Made by a program: the position numbers and the translations under genes. The notes beneath the pieces are model-generated. The model was given only the letters and a program-made list of their open reading frames with translations. It did not search any database and was not told where the DNA came from. From contig NAJO01000032.1 of the NCBI GenBank assembly GCA_002077065.1, positions 248,001-312,000 of the forward strand: a DNA stretch of 64,000 nucleotides, written 5' to 3'. The stretch comes from Cryoendolithus antarcticus (Eukaryota; Ascomycota; Dothideomycetes; Cladosporiales; Cladosporiaceae). This document shows positions 1 through 10,436 of the stretch, piece after piece. The number at the start of each line of letters is the position of its first letter. The first letter of the stretch is position 1.

Positions 1-492
1 TGGCCGGAGATACTCGATCCGGTGCGAAATCTGTTAGAGTCGGGTTACTTACGCCAAGCAGATACGACTACATTACTAAAACCACAATCATACGTCTCCG
101 CCAAAAAAAAACTCCCCTGGAGGCCAGGGGGAGCTCGCGCTAAGCACATGTAGCCATATTCTGCGCCGGGTGCTTTGCGAGGTTCCATGAACAACTACCC
201 GATGGTGGAGTCCCTCCAAACTATGGCACCAACATCGCTCGGCATCGCTGGGCGAATGCAACACCGGCGCGTCAGGTAATCACTACCTGGGAAGGCTGGT
301 AGGAGTCGTAGCAGTTGGCTATGTGTAAGCAGTTGCAATGGCTATAAGTGGGACAAGGTACTCTCTTGACAAGTGCGACCTCTCTTGCTCAATGCTCACT
401 GCGGTGTACTCTCCATCCCAGCTCCGCTTCTTCCATTTCTCCCTGTCATCGTGTCCACGATTCACGTCGGAATCGACGAAGCTATTGCAGCA
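1..492. other. Intergenic, left edge of window
   Basis: No coding exon recognised. The only structure is an oligo-A run at about 103-110 followed by a GC-rich inverted repeat at 112-133 (9-bp arms, 3-nt loop, one extra G). On the minus strand this reads as a stem followed by a U-run. The right part is the presumed promoter and leader of the DUF2306 gene. Confidence 0.4.
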
Positions 493-1772
493 ATGTCCAA
501 GTCCGATCGCGATGCCCCCAATGGCTTCGTACGGACGATGCGTAAGGTCTACCGACCGATCGGGTTTCGAAAGGGCTACAACTTTGTCTTGTGTAATAGA
601 TGTCAGCACAGCGATGCTTTACATGGATAACTGACACACGAGATCAGTCTTCATTACCGTAGGGGCTCTCCTCGGCTTTACGCTGTCTCGCCTCCAGTAC
701 CTCTCCTTTTGGGGCGTGTTCTGCAAGCCTGGTGGTAAAGGCATCAACCACGCGATCCCAGGAGAGTGCTACTATTACTCTCGCGGTAAGCACAGCGATG
801 TGAGGACCGTACGATGCCACACTGACCAAGTCACTTTCCAGATCCTTTCAAGCTCGGGATCATGCTGCACATCTTTACCATCCTGCCCGCTGCTCTGCTA
901 GTCTGTTTGCAATTCGTACCAATCATCCGACACAAGGTCATCATCTTCCACCGACTCAACGGCTACCTCGTGATACTCTTATCGACCATCGCCAGCGCTG
1001 GTGCCTTTATGATTGCAAGGCACACTCTCGGAGGAGACATGGCGACGCAGACGTGGACTGGCGCGATGATCATCAGCACAACAATAGCATATCTCATGGC
1101 GTGGGTCAACATCAAACGGCTGCAGATAGATCAGCATAGAGCGTGGATGCTGCGCGCTTGGGCTTATGTTGGTGCAAGAAGCCTCGTCTTCAAGGACACA
1201 TCGCTAACTTCTTTGCAGTTTGCAACCATCGTCACGCTCCGCATCATCATGATCTTGGCAGTGACCATTATCTCAGGTCTTTCTGGCTGGTATGTTGCCC
1301 GCCCATGCGCCGAGATTGACTACACCTTCGGCCAGAAGAACACTGTGCGCTTTTGGCCAGAGTGCTCAAACTTTTACAACGGTACCAACCTGGAGCAAGT
1401 CGTCGTCGTCCAGGCGAACAAGAAGGGTAAAGCTATCGAGGTCGGCGCGGCGTTTGGTATGAGTTTTGGCTCGGCTGGCTGGCTAGCTTTCTGGCTTCAC
1501 GCCATTGGCGTCGAACTATACGTGAGTTCAGCTTTCATCAGCTCCTGGCATCGCTGACGGTGCTGTAGCTTCGACTTACACCTGCGGAATCCGATAGACT
1601 GCGTCGAGTGTCGTATGAGAGGCAGCTCGAGCGCGGCTTCAAGCATCCCGGCTCCGCTGGTTTGACTGCGGAGCGCTTCGGCGATGCAAGGCCATACGAA
1701 TCCACGTCCACCGTAAGGGAATCGGTCGCCGAAACTATTCCTCTGAAGGACTTCGACGAGCGCGAGCGGTAA
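493..1772 (+). CDS. DUF2306 family multi-pass membrane protein
   Basis: Polytopic membrane protein of the fungal DUF2306 family, whose molecular function is unknown. Proposed exons are 493-592, 663-785, 842-1521 and 1569-1772. They join in phase into about 368 residues, and each intron has GT/AG ends. The start at 493 was chosen because the family usually has a short hydrophilic N-terminus before the motif GYNFVLW, which is split by intron 1. Visible family marks are WGVFCKPGG, the PGE-YYYSR segment before a long hydrophobic stretch, a string of hydrophobic helices from 862 onward, and the C-terminal LRLTPAESDRLR...NPGSAGLT-like tail (here KHPGSAGLT). A further in-frame 51-nt intron at 1168-1218 would restore the usual RAW-Y-IVTLRIIMI continuity and give about 351 residues. 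Start and that intron are inferred. Confidence 0.78.
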
Positions 1773-2113
1773 GCTGCGTCGTGCGTTATAATTTAGGAAT
1801 GGCGATCCAACATCGCAGTTAAGGAAGGTGGACAAAGTGCGGCAGAAGGTCTTGAGTGAAAGCAAGAGGAGCTCAGTCTGCACCTGAAAACTATCGGACA
1901 TACAACGTGGAGAGTACTTGCCGTGTATCTCTCGGTCCTCATTTTGTGTATTCACTGTCCTGCATAGTGTTGAAGTTTTCACCATTTCATTCCAACGACA
2001 GAATCTCTCTAGCCGCTGTGTATGGGAGGTGTTCATACTGTTACGCTGTCCATCGAGAGCTATAGCTCTGTACATTTGCCAGATCATCGACCCAGTATGA
2101 CCGACGGTAACGT
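1773..2113. other. Intergenic, convergent 3' ends
   Basis: Space between the 3' ends of the DUF2306 gene (+) and the alpha/beta hydrolase gene (-). Only unsupported shadow reading frames are present. Confidence 0.5.
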
Positions 2114-4253
2114 TTACAAGGCGAATAACGCATCGTTCGTCGACCAAGCAGGCAGCATGCCAGAGAAGCCGCCATGAGCCAGCAGAGCATCTGCAAGACT
2201 CGGCTGAAGCGCCTTCGCTTCCGCGAATACAGCGTCTTCGATCGTTGCCACATCAGACCCACCAAACGGCAGTTCGTCCACCGGACAAACGGTACCAGCG
2301 GGCGGCAGTTTGCCAGATGCAAAGTACTCCCTGACAATACCAACAGTACAGCGACTATACGTACTCGCTACTGCGCAGTGACCAGGTCCATCTTGGATGA
2401 GCGCTACCGCACCCTCGAAAGTCTTGGCCATATTGATAGCATTGATGCCAGGCGTGACTGGGTCTGCAGTGTTACCGATGAACAAGATACCGTTGCTGGT
2501 ATTTCCCTGCCATGGTCCGACGAAGCGATGCGGGGCGCGGACGTCGTAGTGAATACAGTTCATCCGCACACTCGACCAGAAGGAACCAATGGTCGGCGAA
2601 CGCTGGGCGAGATCAGCAGAGTAGTCCTCGAACTCATCGCGCGATAATGATTGTGAGTCGCCGTCGGTACAGGCGATAGCCTGGAGCGGATCTCTGCTGA
2701 TAATGGAGGCGCCGCCCTGGGATACATAAGTCAGCATGTGTAATGGTACCGCTTCTTTGAGACCATTGAACGTGAGCAGCGGGTACAAGGTCCGTTGTGA
2801 GAGCACTTTGCCGGTTTAATGCAACAGTGGAAGCTGTGTTGAGCAGAGCAGGCGACTTACAGTCTCTCCTCCCGACCCGCAGTCGTATGTGTGAGCAGCA
2901 CGCAGCACCTGTGCGAAAACAGTGCCATCGCCTTTTCCCACATCTGCCAGCAGTCTCGCCATGGGTGCGAATAGTCTAGTCGGCGAATACAAAGCGAGGA
3001 ATATCAAATTGCGGACGTCGCTGTACGTGATCACTTCTGCATTGGAGCCTACCACTGGCAGCGGATTGTGAAGCAGACTCTGTGTGATGTTGAGCGTCCG
3101 CGCTTTGACCGCAGATGCTGTATTGTGACCATCACTAGCAAGAGCGCATGTCGGGTAGCCAACGCGCGCACAGTGGTAGTAGAACAGATCCATATCCTTC
3201 TCTGTGTCGACAAGGTTCGCCGTCCAGAGAACTTTGCGATAGTCGAGGACGTCGACAACACCGTCGACTACGAATCTGCCGATGCGATCTGGGTACATTG
3301 CTGCAAATGTCTGACCGAGGTAAGTGCCATACGAGAAGCCGATGTAGTTGATCTTCTCCTTGTCATGGTGATGCTTGAGGTGTTCGGCAATCGGCTTGCT
3401 CTTGCAGGACAGCCTCCGTGCTTCAAGCTCGCGCCACTCTGCATGCCGTTCCACGATCTGAAGCATATCCGTTGCAACCGACGCAGTCGTGACATACTTG
3501 CGGACATCGCCGTCGGTGGCAGCTTGTGCGCAGCTTCGCCCCCGCGCGTCAGACATTGACCAAATGCGACCTAGAGCGGCATCGGAAGACTCGAACCAGC
3601 CCTCTTCAAGTAGGCGAAGCTGCCATGCCCAGTCTGCGCTGCGAGACTGGAAGCAGTGTAGGCCTGGAGTGGTTGCGCCGACTCCTCGAGGGTCAAAGGA
3701 GATCAAGTCGAAATACTTGTCATCTTCGCTATCGACGACTGCTCGAAGACCGGCGCTACCGCGTTGCAGAAAGCCCACGCCTGACCCACCGGGACCACCA
3801 GGGTTGGTGAGGATGGCGCCGGCGTAGTGTGGATGAGTGACGGGAACTACAGCAGGCTTGCGAATGACAGCAAGAGCGATTTTGGCTTCTGTTGTGGCGT
3901 TCCAGTAATCCATCGGAAGCTCCAGACGAGCACATTGGTATCTGTGGTCCTGTCAATTTCTTGTGTGCTAAAGACGTGGGAACAGTGGTACTACAGAAGG
4001 CTTACCCATCGAAGCACGAAACATAGTCGAGTGTAGGCCTCGGGACCACGTTGTCCCAGCTGAACGCCTTCGTTTCGATGGGAGCAATTGTTGGTTTGGT
4101 CCAGTCTGAGAGCTTCGGTGTACTCAGACCAAGCCATACAACAACACCCACGGCGCAATACTCTAGAACGCGTCGAGCTCGTGCGACGCGTGGTTGTTGG
4201 ATGCTCCGCATCTCGGACGCGACCTCATGGCCCTGCTTCTCGAAGTCCATCAT
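2114..4253 (-). CDS. TAP-like alpha/beta hydrolase (peptidase family S33-like)
   Basis: Alpha/beta hydrolase with a TAP-type C-terminal domain, as in tripeptidyl aminopeptidase-like family S33 proteins. It probably cleaves short peptides or esters, but the substrate is not known. Exons read on the minus strand are 4253-4006, 3941-2861 and 2716-2114, about 643 residues. Intron 1 joins FDG to YQCARLELPMDYW, and intron 2 has a CTGAC branch-like site shortly before its acceptor. A single hydrophobic stretch near residues 30-45 suggests a membrane anchor or signal anchor. NPGGPGGSG provides the oxyanion region, and the nucleophile is Ser in GFSYGTYLG (about residue 286). The acid is Asp in NTADPVTP and the base is His in GPGHCAV, so the triad looks complete. 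The third exon is open further upstream in the same frame, which can mislead a gene finder. Confidence 0.85.
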
Positions 4254-4647
4254 TGCTATTCAGCTGGCGACACCTGTGCAGAGGCAGAGCGTGAACAGGC
4301 AGCATAGCTGCGACAATCGAGCTGAATACAAACTCGGGTAATAGCGCCGATCTACATGCTGTGCCTCAATAGGAAGGACAGTCATGCAGAGACGGAACCC
4401 TGGAGGGGAGCTGCGGAGTTGGAGATCGAGCGATCGGAGTTCACTCGAGAAGGGATCACATCGTGTCTTTTTACATTGATTGACACTCCTGTACCAATGA
4501 CCGAGATAGCTTGCTTCCTTAAGGTACGGAGTAGAGAAATTGTTCTGCGTCCTGTTTGGTACGTGAGTGATTGTTGATGACTCGGGTAGTGACTAAGTCT
4601 ATTCACAGCTATAAAAGATCCAAGCACAGTCGCCTTCACAGATCCTA
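4254..4647. other. Intergenic, hydrolase promoter side
   Basis: Lies between the hydrolase start and the 3' end of the MDR gene, both on the minus strand. It should hold the hydrolase promoter. A TATAAAAG string near 4610 faces the plus strand, where no gene follows. Nothing else is recognised. Confidence 0.4.
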
Positions 4648-5640
4648 TCACAACTCCACCACAATCTTACATCCACTCACATCCCCGTTTCTGACCTCGA
4701 ATGCGTGCTCTAAGCTCTCGAGTCCTTTACCAACTACCTTCGGCTCCGGCAAAGCCTTCAGCTTCCCCAATGCAAGCGCAGCAGTGATCCAATGCTCCCA
4801 AAGCGGGTAACTGTATTCACCCAGACCAAGCACAAACTTGACCGTAATACCCTCCGGCGTCGGACCAGGAGGCTTGGTGTTCGCTACGAAGCCTCCACCC
4901 AGCTTCTGCATGATCGGTGTGACAACATCGAAGGACTCTGGAATACCAATGGTGTTCCACAACCCGACGAATTGGTCAGTGCCGACCGACTTGGCGATGT
5001 CGTCGACTATCGATGGAGACTTGTAGTCGAAGACATCTGAGGCGCCGGCAGCGCGACACAGATCATAATTCCTTGGGCTCGACGTTGCGATGACTCGGTA
5101 TCCAGCATTGACAGCAAGCTGGATGGCGGCGGCGCCGACGGACGTAGACCCGCCGTAGACAACGACGACTTTGCCATTGGGCTTCGCATCAGTAGTGGGA
5201 AGATCCAGACCCATGAAGCCAGTGTCGTAAAAGCCACGAGCAGCTGTGTCGATGGCAACGGGAAGTACGGCGCCTTGCTTGAAGTAGACATTGTTGGGCA
5301 AGATCGCAGCATTACCCGCCGGGATCCGCGTGTACAATGAAAACGCACCATCTCCAGCTTGGCCTGTCAAGAACTGCCAAGCATGTCCGAGGATGCGATC
5401 GCCCTTCTTGAAGCGTATCACGCTCGAGCCAACTTCATGGACAATGCCGGCGAGATCATGACCGAGGACCGTAGGGTACCGCGCGACCTTGAAGCCTGCC
5501 TGTTGTGCAGGATCGACAGTGTTGATTGCGACTGCGTGATTGCGTACGATAATGTCTTTAGGTCCTGGAGTCGGTATGTGACTCTCAGCCACACGAAGGG
5601 GCTTGTTCTCGCCGTCGAGGAAGGCCGAGAAGTTAGACAT
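4648..5640 (-). CDS. Medium-chain dehydrogenase/reductase (zinc-independent, enoyl reductase-like)
   Basis: NAD(P)H-dependent oxidoreductase of the MDR superfamily, in the fungal branch that includes trans-acting enoyl reductases and quinone reductase-like proteins. It is a single exon of 330 residues, complete from ATG to stop. The N-terminal GroES-like half carries YPTVLGHDLAGIVHEVG and GDRILGHAW. The Rossmann half carries VVVYGGSTSVGAAAIQLA at about residues 160-180 for cofactor binding. The zinc-ligand signature of classical alcohol dehydrogenases (GHE plus the four-Cys lobe) is absent, so a zinc-independent reductase is expected. The substrate cannot be told. The neighbouring gene on the same strand is a Zn2Cys6 regulator, but no backbone biosynthetic enzyme is nearby, so a role in a secondary-metabolite cluster is not supported. 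Confidence 0.85.
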   Translation of the reverse strand: MSNFSAFLDGENKPLRVAESHIPTPGPKDIIVRNHAVAINTVDPAQQAGFKVARYPTVLGHDLAGIVHEVGSSVIRFKKGDRILGHAWQFLTGQAGDGAFSLYTRIPAGNAAILPNNVYFKQGAVLPVAIDTAARGFYDTGFMGLDLPTTDAKPNGKVVVVYGGSTSVGAAAIQLAVNAGYRVIATSSPRNYDLCRAAGASDVFDYKSPSIVDDIAKSVGTDQFVGLWNTIGIPESFDVVTPIMQKLGGGFVANTKPPGPTPEGITVKFVLGLGEYSYPLWEHWITAALALGKLKALPEPKVVGKGLESLEHAFEVRNGDVSGCKIVVEL

Positions 5641-6540
5641 GGCTTCTGATGTGATATCAGGGTCTTACAGTTGGACTTTGTGGAGGTTGCTTTGATCGAT
5701 GGTGATACTAAGTTCGTTGATCGGTGTTGGAAGGTGGCTAGTATGATATTGTAGATGAACGCAATGGAGGGAGTCAACTAGAGCTGCTCATTCAGCTATA
5801 TGTACCTTCATAACGCCGCTGGACGCGTGAACGGAGATCGAGCAGCAACATGTCCCAGCGATATGCTGACAGACATTCGCCGGACCTACAGACCACACGA
5901 GCTTCAGTCGTGGCGAGGCAGTTCATGAGGTAATCGGACCAATCGTAAGTCCTGCTGAGGCGTGATACAGACAGGTGCCGGCATCATCGCACGGTGGCAA
6001 TGGGCGGCAAGCTGTCTGTTTGACGAAGGCGACCCATTTGTGGTAGTAGTCAGCGTGGACAACGGCTTTAAGACGCCTAAGGCCAAAACAGCATTGCTCA
6101 TGTAATGTTCCACCACTAGCTTGGCTGCATGAATTGGCCCTGGCTGATTCGCTCGTCACTTTAGCGACCTCGTTCCTTAGCGTCTCTCTCCAAAAGTCAC
6201 GCTGATTGTCGCATGTACTGGAATTTAGTAGGAGCTACTGTACGACAGGACCTGAGAAACGTCCTTTTTGGAAGAAGTGAGGTGGTAGTGCTTCCCCCGA
6301 CTTGCGGTCTTTGTCAGTGGACTACGTTTTCTGTAGGGACCTCTGGCCACTTCTCGTTATGGTCCTGGTGACTATCTCCTGTAGAGTGAAGACAATCTCG
6401 CCTACACCGACACGGTGCTGCTAGCGGTAGCCCAGCCCTGAGCTCGTCCCACAATGATGTGCTGACTGACATTGTCTAGGCATCCTCTTGTCTTCCGTGG
6501 CGACACTGGCGAGCGAGGCGCCCTGCACCGACAGCTCATC
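5641..6540. other. Intergenic, 0.9 kb
   Basis: Between the MDR start and the 3' end of the Zn2Cys6 regulator gene. It presumably includes the MDR promoter. Small reading frames on the minus strand near 5904-6159 have no family resemblance. No repeat or RNA gene recognised. Confidence 0.45.
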
Positions 6541-8058
6541 TCATTCTACACGCCATGGCTCTCTCAGCGGCGGGTATCCGACGCCCGCCAGCTTGGTCCC
6601 AAGCTCGAGAAACCATGGACGTACCTCATCAAGATCGAAGCCGCGATACTTGGCTAGCACGGTGTGAGCCGTCCAAGCCGTATCCAGCGCAAACAAACAA
6701 GGACTCGTCGTGAAGAGCCCAAAACCCTGATCTGTCAATTGACAGATAGACAGGCACGTCTCAGCCAGCAATTCCTCACAGTTGGTTGCAATCTTCCGCT
6801 CGCTTATTGGCAATTCTGTCATGGCAATCGTCGCATTCGACTCGAGCCGACGAACAAGATCCCAGACGGTCATCGATGCTTGTAGTGCATAGCCGTAGGC
6901 GTAGCAGGACAAAATTCTGCTGTTGAGACAAGGGAGACTGGCTCGTACGGTCGTGCACGACTTGGGAAGAGCTGGGCAGATACGCTTACCCGGGTCAACT
7001 GAATGGTTACAGAAAAGGTTCATCGTTCCGATATCTTCGATCACTCGCAGAAGGCGGCGCAAAAGGTCTACCTGTTCTGTAATCGGACAAGATGGCAATG
7101 AGTTGTCGTACTCTTCGAGGAGCGCCGGGAGCTGCTGAGCCACAGCAAGTCGCTTCATGATGATGGAAGCTGCTGGTGTGGTGGGCGCCTCGGAAGCTCC
7201 GGCACACCATGCCGTGGGGATTTCGAAGCTGTGCTTCCTGTGAATTACTGAGCACGAGATCCATAGCAGGCAGTAATCATGGAAGACCAAGCGAAGATTG
7301 ACGTCTTCGAGACAGGACTGATCGCAGGCGTGCCATAGTGATTCCATCCCTTGGAGGTGCAAGTCACTGGCTTTCCACTCCCGCAGAACATACTCCATCT
7401 GGCTGCAGACGTAGCTTGCTGCAGTCAACTCAGCAATCTGCTGATTTCTTTCAGCACGCCGCTGTCGTCGTGCGAGTAGGGATAGCTGGGTCCGTAGCCG
7501 CTGTAGAACAAGATCGTACTGACGTGTGGCATCAGCAAGTACTGTCTTGTCGCCCATCTGCGTACCGAGTGTGACGAGCGTCAGGCATACGAGCGACTGC
7601 CCAACAACGCTCTCGTGTCGTCGGCTGGCCAGGTTCCAAGCACTGAATGCCCATGAAGACATTGGCACTAGGTCGCCTGATGCGTCTGGCGAGGTATATC
7701 TTCTCAAGAGGCCATCGGGGATCCACGTCGTTAGGAACGCGGCGAATAGTGCGTCGTAGTAGGCAGGCCCAGGATTTGGAGACGCGAATGGGTCGTTTCT
7801 TCGCAGCGGGACGGTGAGTTGCTGCGAGCTTACAAGTTCGTCTTCGCTTGTGGACTTGGATCGTGAGGACTCGAAGATGAGCGCCTTGGGTACATGATAG
7901 CCACCGCACACGACCTTTGCCTTCACACATCGATCACAGGCTGGCTTCGTCTCGTCACACTTTACACGCCGTTTCTTGCATGTCACGCAGCCGGTGAGGA
8001 CCTTGTGATGTTTCCTTCTCGCTCGCGCATCTCGCTGGTCTTGCAGTCGGCTAGACAT
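6541..8058 (-). CDS. Zn2Cys6 transcription factor with fungal-specific regulatory domain
   Basis: Nuclear zinc binuclear-cluster regulator of 505 residues in one open frame. The cluster C-X2-C-X6-C-X6-C-X2-C-X6-C uses Cys24, 27, 34, 41, 44 and 51, and is preceded by a basic stretch (ARARRKHHK). The rest is a largely helical fungal transcription-factor domain, with conserved-looking pieces such as QMEYVLREW and LLEEYDNSLP and a C-terminal HTVLAKYRGFD segment. The layout resembles the Fungal_trans_2 class. The frame is open throughout; introns are possible but none is required. Target genes cannot be read from the sequence. The flanking MDR gene on the same strand is a candidate only by proximity. 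Confidence 0.88.
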   Translation of the reverse strand: MSSRLQDQRDARARRKHHKVLTGCVTCKKRRVKCDETKPACDRCVKAKVVCGGYHVPKALIFESSRSKSTSEDELVSSQQLTVPLRRNDPFASPNPGPAYYDALFAAFLTTWIPDGLLRRYTSPDASGDLVPMSSWAFSAWNLASRRHESVVGQSLVCLTLVTLGTQMGDKTVLADATRQYDLVLQRLRTQLSLLARRQRRAERNQQIAELTAASYVCSQMEYVLREWKASDLHLQGMESLWHACDQSCLEDVNLRLVFHDYCLLWISCSVIHRKHSFEIPTAWCAGASEAPTTPAASIIMKRLAVAQQLPALLEEYDNSLPSCPITEQVDLLRRLLRVIEDIGTMNLFCNHSVDPGKRICPALPKSCTTVRASLPCLNSRILSCYAYGYALQASMTVWDLVRRLESNATIAMTELPISERKIATNCEELLAETCLSICQLTDQGFGLFTTSPCLFALDTAWTAHTVLAKYRGFDLDEVRPWFLELGTKLAGVGYPPLREPWRVE

Positions 8059-8667
8059 GGTGTGACTAGGTTTCAGTATTGTCTAGAGTTGATCTCAAAA
8101 CTCGAATACCTTCGCTAAAGCTACACTGACACGGCTCATCAAGGCTTTAGCCATGTAAAATTCCATGTCGTCGGAGATCGATCAGCCGCACTACAGCTCG
8201 GCGTGTCTGCATACTCCTACCATGTGGCAATTGATTAGAAGCCGTCTGCACTGTCATGCACTCTGAGCAGACGAGTCCGACACAATGGTTCAGCCTCACT
8301 CCTCGCGGATTTAGTGTGATGATGCGGTGTCCTGTGCAAGGGTTGAATGGGAAGGTCGCTTGGAAGAGCTGCCTCGGAGACTCGGACATAGTCGAGTTCC
8401 TTAGTAATAGTGGCTTGGCGGAGGATCGCTTGCGGGCTGCGACAACGATCACCCTGTACATGCATTCATCCAAGCTCGCCCATCTTTGCTGCCTATTGCT
8501 AGCATGACAGCCGTCAACCCTCTGTCACAAGACCATCCGAGCCGTCTCGTGCAAGTGTACTCGCATTCAGCGCCCCTACTGTACAATTCCACTTGCGCCA
8601 GAGTATGCCAAAGTCATCGAGTCATCCTAGCCTAGGTTCTCGCACAGCAGTGACCAATCACACTTGC
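8059..8667. other. Intergenic, 0.6 kb
   Basis: Between the regulator start and the 3' end of the Spo12-like gene (both minus). It should hold the regulator promoter. The reading frames here are unsupported. Confidence 0.4.
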
Positions 8668-9136
8668 TCACGACGCCTTCTGCTCTTTAACTGTAGCATC
8701 CTGATCGCTGCTCGACATTGTCCTTGCGAACAGAGACCTTCTTGTGGCATCCGACCCGGACCTAAGAGGACAGAGGGGCATCAGTGGGATGTCGTGAGAC
8801 GCGCCAGGCGAGGAGAGTGGACATACTGCTTATTGATCTGCTTCTGCTTGAACGACGAGAGCTTCTGGCTTGCTGGGCTCATGATCGAGTCCGAAGGGCT
8901 GATATAGGGTTGTCTGTTCGTGGACAGGTCTGTCAGCTCCTGGCCATCATACGACGGTCGGCTACCGATGAGATGCTCTTGACGTACCCATCGTTCTCGC
9001 TCTGCTTCTGCTCTGTGACCTTCTTGTGCTCTTGTGCTTGCACTGCTGTCGCATTCTCTTCGCCTGGAGTACTCGTCTTGGCGCTCTCTGCTGCGGGCAT
9101 CGAAGTGTTGGCGCTGCGAATTTGTAACGCTGACAT
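8668..9136 (-). CDS. SPO12: Spo12-like cell-cycle protein (small, three exons)
   Basis: Small acidic/serine-rich protein resembling the fungal Spo12 family (budding yeast Spo12/Bns1, fission yeast Wis3), which acts in mitotic exit and meiosis. Exons on the minus strand are 9136-8988, 8913-8827 and 8761-8668, total 330 nt, 109 residues. Introns of 74 and 65 nt have GTACGT/CAG and GTATGT/TAG ends and keep phase. The spliced protein has a disordered first half, then the Spo12-type block ISPSDSIMSPASQKLSSFK at about residues 54-72 and a terminal RRSLFART, both in family order. The two motif pieces lie in different exons, and reading through unspliced gives neither in one frame. Family assignment rests on remembered motif style, so the call is moderate. 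The alternative is a lineage-specific disordered protein. Confidence 0.6.
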
Positions 9137-9428
9137 CCTGTGTAACGAGGGAGCGACAGATGCGCTCTGATGAACTCGTGCCCGGCGCAGGCAATGTGTC
9201 GCAAAAGCTCGATTGCAGTCACAGACATGTCTCAAAGTCGTTGCTAGGCAACGGAAACCTCCATAGTGAAGTTGAACGAAGTCTCACGGAGAGGCAGGAA
9301 CCCCTAGCATTATCGCTTCCAGTCTGTAGCTTACATGCGCCATCTAAAGCCGCCGCCCTTGATGTCCCTCCTGAACGCCGCTCGCAATGCTAGCAGGACC
9401 ATGCCGTTCCCACGATGCCATCCGGACA

Positions 9429-10436
9429 TCACACCTTCTTCCACGCACTCTCCTGCCTCAGCCACGTCTCATAGTCCTTCATGAACGGATACTTCGCCCT
9501 CAAACCCTTGACATCCGCCGCAAAACCTTCCTTCGCGAACCACGCAAACATGTGATGCAGGTCTCCCACCATCCACCGGATAGCAGCAGCAATCCCGTTG
9601 TACGTAGCCGGGATCTCCTCCCCAGTCACCTTCTTGAAGATCTCCGCAGCCTGGTTTGGGGTCAGCTCGTCGCCCGCGAGTGAAATGCCCTTGTTTTTGT
9701 AGTCCGGTTCAGAAGCTTTGAGGAACGCCTCGGCTGCCACCTCACCGATGTCGCTGGACGCAATCATCTGCAGCGGTCGATCGAGACCGTTCTGACGCCA
9801 CATGCTGATGAAGGCTTGACCGATGAAATTCTGTGGCTGGTTCTCGAAGAACGCCACAGGGCGGAGGAACGTGTAAGTCAGCTTGCCGTCGCTCTCAGCA
9901 GCTTTGGCCTTGATGTCCTGCTCGATGCGGAACTTGCTGGCGAAGTGGGGCACGACAGTCGGGTCATTCTCGCTCTGTTCCTGCCCGCCGCGCTCGGTGG
10001 AAGTAAAGACGATGTGCGAAGTGCCGGCTCCGACTGCAGCTTTATTGAGAGCATAGCCGTAGGCTTCCTCGTTCTTGATGCCGTTATCCAGCATTGGGAC
10101 TGAGAAGACGCCCCAGACTGGTTTTGGGATCTGCGACATAATGCCATCGATGTTCTTGAGGTTTCCTTCAACGACGTTGACGTTTGGCTTAGAGGCGAGT
10201 GCTTGCGCGCTGGCAGACCCGGATTTGCGAGTGACAGCGTAGATCTCGAAGGGTTGCGATGGCTTTTTGAGGAGAGCTTTGATAAGAGCGCCACCTTGCT
10301 TGCCTGTCGCGCCGGTGACGAGCAGGCGGCGGACTGGTGCGGCCATCTCTGCTGTTTCTTGATTGGAAGTGGAGGAAGATGATTGTTGGAGTGAGGTAGA
10401 CATTTTGTTGCAACGGGTTTTGCTTAATGATGGCAA
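9429..10436 (-). CDS. NmrA-like NAD(P)-binding protein
   Basis: Atypical short-chain dehydrogenase-like protein of the NmrA/HSCARG type, which binds NAD(P) and often acts as a redox sensor or regulator rather than an enzyme. It is a single exon of up to 335 residues. In-frame Met codons at 10436, 10403 and 10346 are all possible starts, and 10403 or 10346 fits the family length better. The Rossmann motif LLVTGATGKQGG is followed by EIYAVTRK, the cofactor-selectivity region. Later family pieces are GVFSVPML, IVFTSTERGG and YTFLRPVAFFEN. No catalytic YxxxK is evident, consistent with a non-enzymatic NmrA-like role. It is transcribed divergently from the SDR gene. Confidence 0.85.
   Translation of the reverse strand: MPSLSKTRCNKMSTSLQQSSSSTSNQETAEMAAPVRRLLVTGATGKQGGALIKALLKKPSQPFEIYAVTRKSGSASAQALASKPNVNVVEGNLKNIDGIMSQIPKPVWGVFSVPMLDNGIKNEEAYGYALNKAAVGAGTSHIVFTSTERGGQEQSENDPTVVPHFASKFRIEQDIKAKAAESDGKLTYTFLRPVAFFENQPQNFIGQAFISMWRQNGLDRPLQMIASSDIGEVAAEAFLKASEPDYKNKGISLAGDELTPNQAAEIFKKVTGEEIPATYNGIAAAIRWMVGDLHHMFAWFAKEGFAADVKGLRAKYPFMKDYETWLRQESAWKKV

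Noticed and set aside
2716..2806. Upstream extension of the third hydrolase exon
   Set aside because: Open in frame, but a strong GTAAGT donor plus CTGAC branch and CAG acceptor at 2717 give a phase-correct junction; the extension cannot be joined in phase with that donor.
8784..9170. 128-codon plus-strand frame rich in Leu/Ala/Cys
   Set aside because: Antisense to the Spo12-like gene, whose spliced frame has recognisable motifs.
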